This document shows positions 55,301 to 64,000 of a stretch of DNA of 64,000 bases, piece by piece. Origin of the DNA: Poriferisodalis sp965208925 (GTDB lineage: Bacteria > Actinomycetota > Acidimicrobiia > Acidimicrobiales > Poriferisodalaceae); the NCBI RefSeq assembly GCF_965208925.1, contig NZ_OZ242364.1, forward strand, positions 2,170,001-2,234,000, given 5' to 3'. The first letter of the stretch is position 1; every line of letters starts with the position of its first letter. Both the position numbers and the translations under genes were made by a program. Under the pieces are notes generated by a model. It did no database searches. It saw nothing but the letters and a program-made list of their open reading frames with translations, and had not been told where the DNA came from.

Positions 55301-57012
55301 TGCGTGTCATCGGATGCCCGCACGGCGAGCTTGTACTCGTTGTCCCGGTTCGCGTCCGCGGGCGATTCGTAATCGGGCGGCACGTCAAAGGTGAGCTGGC
55401 CGTTCTCATCGATGCTGAATGGTCCGTTGTCGGTTCCACCGACCGACCACGAGACCTGCGTGCCTTCGGGATCGTCGGCGGAATAGAAGCCCAGGCTCGC
55501 CTCCGAGTTCTCGGCGATCGACACCGCGCTGGGTCCCGACACGGTGGGTGCTTCGTCGACGTCGAGCACCTCGACGGTGATGCCGACGGTGGTGTCGATG
55601 GAGGTGTCGGCGTTGCCGTCGCGGTCGGTGCCGTCACGCACCGACACCGTGACCGAGTGCGTCTGCTGGGTCTCGTAGTCGAGCTCGGCGGCAACCCTCA
55701 GCTGTCCCGTCGAGGCGTCGATCTCGAAGCTCCCGGCGTCGGCGCCGCCGAGCGAGTAGGTGAGCACCTCGCCGTCCCGGTCCCTGGCGGCTACCGGAGG
55801 GCCCACCGCAGTTCCCGCTGCAGCGTGCTCGGACACGCTGCGCACCCGGGAGCCTGTGGCAGGAAAGATCGGCTTGGCGCGGCAGTAGGGCAGCCCGAGA
55901 CTGCCGAGGTCGTGGCTGGCGATGTATGCGAACGAGCCCGGCACGCAGCCCGTCAAGCTGTTGTTCGCCAGCGAGATCGCGGTCAGGTTCACCAGCTCTT
56001 CGAGCTCGATGGGGATGTCGCCGCTCAGGTCGTTCGAGTCGAGATAGAGGGTCGTGAGCTGCGAGAGATTGCCGAGTTCGGCGGGAATCTGGTGCTGCAG
56101 GCCGAGACCGCTGAGATCGAGCTCGACGAGATCGGTCAAGTTGCCGATCTCGGGCGGCAGTTCGCCGTAGAGCTCGTTGCCGCTCAGCCTCAGATGCGTC
56201 AGGTTGGCGAGGTCTGTCAGCCAGGTTGGGAACGACGTGCGGTAGCGGATCCCGATGAGGTCCAGCACTTCGAGATTGGACAGCCGGCGGAACTGGGAGG
56301 GGAACGCTCCCCCGAACTCGTTGAAGGCCGCCGTGAACACGGTGAGGCTGGACAGGTCGCCCAGCGTGGTGGGAATCACACCACTCAGGCCGTTGCCGGA
56401 CAACTCGAGCGCTGTGAGATTGGACAGGTCGCCCAGCGAGCTCGGCAGTGACCCGGTCAAGCCGTTGTTCTCCAAGTCGAGAACGGAGAGATCGGCGAGA
56501 TTGCTGAGCGCACCCGGAATGGATCCGGACAGCTGGTTGTTCGCCAGATTGATGTGAGTGAGGCCGCTGAGGTTGCCCAGCGAGCTCGGTATCGACCCGG
56601 TGAGCTGGTTGGTTTCGATGTCGAGATAGGTCAGGGCGCTGAGATCGTCGATGTCGGCGGGGATGGTGCCGTCCAGCCGCTTTCCAGCGATGCGAAGCTC
56701 GGTCACTCTCCCGCCGGACATGACGACCCCGAACCAGTTGATCATCGAGACCGACGCAGACCAGCCGAGGCTTGCGGAGCTGGACATGGTGTCCTGCGCG
56801 TCGAGCAGCGTCTCGCAGTCGGCCACCAAGCCCGGGTTGCTGGTGGGGTTCGGCACCGCGATGCCGCTGCTGCAGTCCAGTGTCTGGGCCGACGTCGGCG
56901 CATGATGATGGGGAGCGATGAGGCCACCGCAAGCGATCAGCAGCGCCGCTGCAGCTCTGCTGAGCCGCGACGTGCCTGGCGCGCCCGCGCCCCTCGTTCC
57001 CGCTGCCTGCAT
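52384..57012 (-). CDS. LRR-cadherin-CWB2 surface protein (1542 aa)
   Basis: The ATG at 57012 is chosen for its GGGAG ribosome site and signal peptide (SRAAAALLIACGGLIAP); the GTG at 57057 is an upstream option. After a capping segment (DCETLLDAQDT) come about ten plant-type leucine-rich repeats of the pattern LxxLxxLxLxxNxLxGxIPxxL (about 75-370). About six cadherin-type repeats follow (SIAENSEASLGFYSADDPEG, LDYETQQTHSVTVSV), with two Ig-like inserts (SGHTWTWERR; VSWEWQRSRNG), a Gly/Ser linker and three CWB2 domains (NGWSPADIGVAAAFAARL and related). CWB2 modules would hold the LRR end outward from the wall. A role in protein or glycan recognition is inferred. It is convergent with the propeller/dikinase gene, with 44 bp between the stops. 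Confidence 0.85.
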   Translation of the reverse strand: MQAAGTRGAGAPGTSRLSRAAAALLIACGGLIAPHHHAPTSAQTLDCSSGIAVPNPTSNPGLVADCETLLDAQDTMSSSASLGWSASVSMINWFGVVMSGGRVTELRIAGKRLDGTIPADIDDLSALTYLDIETNQLTGSIPSSLGNLSGLTHINLANNQLSGSIPGALSNLADLSVLDLENNGLTGSLPSSLGDLSNLTALELSGNGLSGVIPTTLGDLSSLTVFTAAFNEFGGAFPSQFRRLSNLEVLDLIGIRYRTSFPTWLTDLANLTHLRLSGNELYGELPPEIGNLTDLVELDLSGLGLQHQIPAELGNLSQLTTLYLDSNDLSGDIPIELEELVNLTAISLANNSLTGCVPGSFAYIASHDLGSLGLPYCRAKPIFPATGSRVRSVSEHAAAGTAVGPPVAARDRDGEVLTYSLGGADAGSFEIDASTGQLRVAAELDYETQQTHSVTVSVRDGTDRDGNADTSIDTTVGITVEVLDVDEAPTVSGPSAVSIAENSEASLGFYSADDPEGTQVSWSVGGTDNGPFSIDENGQLTFDVPPDYESPADANRDNEYKLAVRASDDTHTVSLDVTVTVTPVDEPPVLVGPRVASINENSTGTLGSYSATDPERESVTLTLRGPDASSLTLASDGTLSLDSAPDFEQPDDADSDTVYRVTIDASDGALITSRQVRVAVRDLNEAPEVTGDTTIERNELSTSAFSVLGYYDADDPEFGNVQWRLSGDDRRAFTIDGNGYLRFAQAPDFEFAEDANQDNAYAVTVEAFDGRNTGSLDVRVTVLNDDEVAEVRPTLLYPQVGTSVGLIVDDPDGRTSGHTWTWERRTTQSGWTQIPDATSSSYTPTQADLGLRLRASLVYSDPHGSGKSVSHTWQRATRSRPGSNRAPSFQSTSTLELSVPENSGVGTAIGSLVTATDLDGDQLTYSLSGVDDDFVEIDASTGQLRTRAPLDHESVATLNVLVRATDPSGLRAQRPVRIEVTDEAEAPVLSGPHVVYTSEHSTFSVEFRSWDPDQSPLEWRLGGPDQGDLQIDSSGVVRFSSLPDADAPADSNLDNIYAVDVIVSDGTFSDSQRVQIVVANVDETGSVSLSETEALPGTKVGAQLTDPDGGVSDVSWEWQRSRNGVTWTPIAHATASSYTVARSDSGYRLRAEAVYDDGHGRAKTAVSGSVVTSLTLEPARKRQTVPAQQGSRGGGSGGQSGTSGGGGGGGGGSGGASGGVDGVEGTTLFVANGWSPADIGVAAAFAARLAGAAVVYTESEQLPPAVRALLDIRTVHVIPVIGGEAAVSNSARASLAEAEPFADIKRITGNDRVETSINAARLALDGTPDGRAVLVVANGWSPPDIGVAAMLSARLDDSAVVYTRADAVSEKLRTFIAETSPFRILIVGGPAAVSEAVENDIRAAGSASIERVSGTSRAHTAQLAAQLLTGGSARLPAGEQVVIIASGWSPPDIGIAAVLSARTSASVVAYMAPDGVPTETAELLKHLRPGLVRVVGGTAAVPAHVLSEIADLLPAGARIRRTSGSDRVHTSVSVARSVLPRD

Positions 57013-57095
57013 TGCGGCTCCCACTCGTCGCAAGGTTGAGGACCCGGGTGGGGCCACAGCAGCCGCAGGAGTCCGATCCGCGGACGCGGTTCGAA

Positions 57096-57112
57096 ATAGT
57101 AACGACGACTAT
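57096..57112 (-). promoter_or_regulatory. ATAGT-N7-ACTAT dyad upstream of the LRR gene
   Basis: In the 256-bp divergent gap (57013-57268) ATAGT (57096-57100) and ACTAT (57108-57112) form a dyad with a 7-bp spacer. Read toward the LRR gene it gives TACTAT as a -10, placing the start point about 75 bp before the ATG. The core matches the dyads at 45602 and 58561. The rest of the gap shows no gene. Confidence 0.5.
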
Positions 57113-57268
57113 CTTCAAATCTGCGGCAATCGACGCACCCGGCGGCAGGCCCTCTGCGACGTCACGCATGTCCGAGCGCGCCCGAGAGAACGTCGCGGCT
57201 GTCGGCCGCGACGCAGACAACTGCGGCTCTGAAACGCGCACAGGGGTCGTGTCAGACTGCTCGGCGGC

Positions 57269-58471
57269 ATGAGCGAACCGGCGGACGACAGCGCTGATCA
57301 GCGGCCGCTCGAGGGCATCCGGGTGCTGGATTTCACGCGGGTGGTGGCGGGGCCGCTGGCCACGCGGATGATGGCCGACCTCGGGGCCGAGGTCATCAAG
57401 ATCGAGCCGGTCGACGGCGACCTCAGCCGGACCTTCCCGCCCCACGTGCCGGGCGACGTCAACCCCTATTTCTCCCAGCAGAACGCCGGCAAGCGCTTCT
57501 GCTCGATCGACCTGCGTGCGCCAACGGCCCCGGAGCTCGTGCGAGAGATCATCAGCCGCTGCGATGTCGTGGTGGAGAACTACCGGCCGGGTGTGATGGC
57601 CAAGTTCGGCCTCGGTGCCGACGAGATGTGCGCACTGCACCCCAAGCTCGTGTACTGCTCGGTGACCGGATTCGGCCAGACCGGGCCGTGGGCAGCCAAG
57701 CGCGCGTACGCGCCCGTGGGCCACATGGAATCGGGCTACATCGACTACGCCATGCGCGAAACCGGTGCCCGGCCCGAGAACCCGCCGCTGGTGGTGGGCG
57801 ACATCGTGACGGCCATGTCGGCAGCCGCCACGGTCAACGCCATGCTCGTCAAGGCGGCCAGGACCGGCCGGGGCGGCCACATCGATGTGTGCATGGTCGA
57901 GGCCATGGTGTACATCCAGGAGTGGTCAGCGCTCGAGCTGGCGGGCGGCTGGGACGAGCCCAACGCAGGCCTTGCCCACGAATGCCCGATCCTTGTGCTG
58001 CCCGACGGGCGCGTGTGGGCCATCGCCGGAAACCCCGCCGCATGGTTCGACGACCTGCTCACGGCCATGGGACGTCCCGAACTGGCAGACGACCCCCGCT
58101 TTGCCACGCCTGCGGCACGAATGGCCAACCGCTACGAGCTGTACGACGAGATGACCCAGTGGGCGGCCGGCTTCGCCGACGTGGAGGACTTCCGGCGGGC
58201 GATCGAGGCCGGCACACCGTTCAGCGTGGCCGAGATGCGCTCCATCACCGAGCTGGCCGAGACCGACTGGGCCGCGCACCGCGGGCTGCTGGCAGAGACC
58301 GCCTCGGGCTTCGCGGTGCCAGCGCGTCCGGCGCTCGGCTCAGGCATCGGCACCGACGGCCACGTCGCTGCCCGGGGGGCGGACAACCGGGCGACGATCG
58401 GAGGTCTGCTCGGGCTCGATGACCAGCAGCTCGACCGGCTCGAGGCGGCAGGAGTCCTCGTCACCGCCTGA
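57269..58471 (+). CDS. CaiB/BaiF family (type III) CoA-transferase
   Basis: This 400-residue member of the family has RPLEGIRVLDFTRVVAGP, MMADLGAEVIKIEPVDGDLSR, NAGKRFCSIDLRAP and VVVENYRPGVMAKFGLGAD, then a DIVTAMSAAATVNAML segment likely to include the catalytic Asp. It shares the fold and length of the CoA-transferase at 25113 but differs throughout, so it is a separate paralogue, not a recent copy. The acyl substrate is unknown. It stands alone between two giant surface-protein genes and is divergent from the LRR gene. The ATG at 57269 is the first in-frame start with the family N-terminus; no strong SD is seen. Confidence 0.88.
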   Translation: MSEPADDSADQRPLEGIRVLDFTRVVAGPLATRMMADLGAEVIKIEPVDGDLSRTFPPHVPGDVNPYFSQQNAGKRFCSIDLRAPTAPELVREIISRCDVVVENYRPGVMAKFGLGADEMCALHPKLVYCSVTGFGQTGPWAAKRAYAPVGHMESGYIDYAMRETGARPENPPLVVGDIVTAMSAAATVNAMLVKAARTGRGGHIDVCMVEAMVYIQEWSALELAGGWDEPNAGLAHECPILVLPDGRVWAIAGNPAAWFDDLLTAMGRPELADDPRFATPAARMANRYELYDEMTQWAAGFADVEDFRRAIEAGTPFSVAEMRSITELAETDWAAHRGLLAETASGFAVPARPALGSGIGTDGHVAARGADNRATIGGLLGLDDQQLDRLEAAGVLVTA

Positions 58472-58560
58472 TCGCAGCACACATGGCCCGCGGCTTGCCG
58501 CTGCACATCAGTGGGACAGACGCTGCGCGTCTGCGGACGAGAGGCCGACGGCGTTTGTCG

Positions 58561-58572
58561 TAGTTGTAACTA
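58561..58572 (+). promoter_or_regulatory. TAGT-N4-ACTA dyad before the CWB2-FN3 gene
   Basis: TAGTTGTAACTA is a perfect 4+4 dyad, followed by TATCAT (58571-58576), a plausible -10 whose start point would fall at the GTG 58583. The TAGT...ACTATC core matches the dyads upstream of the other giant genes. Confidence 0.45.
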
Positions 58573-58582
58573 TCATTTTCTC

Positions 58583-58611
58583 GTGCTGCCTGCGGGCACA
58601 CGAAGAGTCTG

Positions 58612-58612
<1 letters not shown>
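58583..58612 (+). CDS. Possible 9-codon leader peptide coupled to the CWB2-FN3 gene
   Basis: A GTG at 58583, placed seven bases after the TATCAT -10, opens a short frame reading VLPAGTRRV. It stops at TGA (58610-58612), which overlaps the ATG of the large gene as TGATG. This geometry suits a leaderless upstream ORF translationally coupled to the main gene. It is short, so chance is possible. Confidence 0.3.

Positions 58613-64000
<5,388 letters not shown>

Overview
The window is GC-rich, densely coded DNA from an actinobacterium. The best fit is class Acidimicrobiia (inference). Support comes from the recA / miaB / miaA / dapF / hflX neighbourhood typical of Actinomycetota, an F420-type LLM oxidoreductase, several CaiB/BaiF CoA-transferases, GTG starts and apparently leaderless promoters, and large secreted proteins carrying cell wall-binding repeat 2 (CWB2) domains.

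Layout. (1) 1-23 kb: the 3' end of a Calx-beta surface protein, then a single 6607-codon secreted adhesin-like gene (cadherin, FN3, SwmB-like modules, about 23 Calx-beta repeats, three C-terminal CWB2 domains). A 16-G homopolymer lies between its two possible starts, and an 18-bp perfect hairpin spans its stop codon. A lipoprotein follows. (2) 23-29 kb: an LLM oxidoreductase with a paralogue remnant behind it, a RelE/ParE-type toxin-antitoxin pair, and a three-gene minus-strand operon (enoyl-CoA hydratase, MFS transporter, CoA-transferase). (3) 29-40 kb: recA with an SOS-type promoter, a Baeyer-Villiger-type monooxygenase where recX would usually sit, miaB, miaA, then on the minus strand dapF, hflX and dapC. 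A vapBC plus DUF4328 cassette has split hflX from dapC and is flanked by 57-bp direct repeats of the dapC 5' end. (4) 40-45.5 kb: a nucleotidyltransferase-HEPN fusion, an SDR, tRNA-Gly, two small ORFs, metX, a DEAD-box helicase, tRNA-Cys and tRNA-Val. (5) 45.6-64 kb: three more giant secreted proteins and a second CoA-transferase.

The surface proteins look like one functional class: signal peptides, extracellular beta-sandwich arrays, Gly-rich linkers and CWB2 modules (C-terminal in two, N-terminal in one). The most unusual is a 2236-aa secreted protein joining two five-bladed propeller-like arrays to a phosphohistidine swivel domain and a PPDK-type ATP-grasp domain, in the order used by glucan, water dikinases. 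GATA/TATC dyads lie just upstream of the four giant genes whose 5' ends are visible, suggesting shared control.

Limits: all calls come from reading the sequence without searches. Domain names for the giant proteins rest on motif recognition. The genes at both window edges are incomplete.
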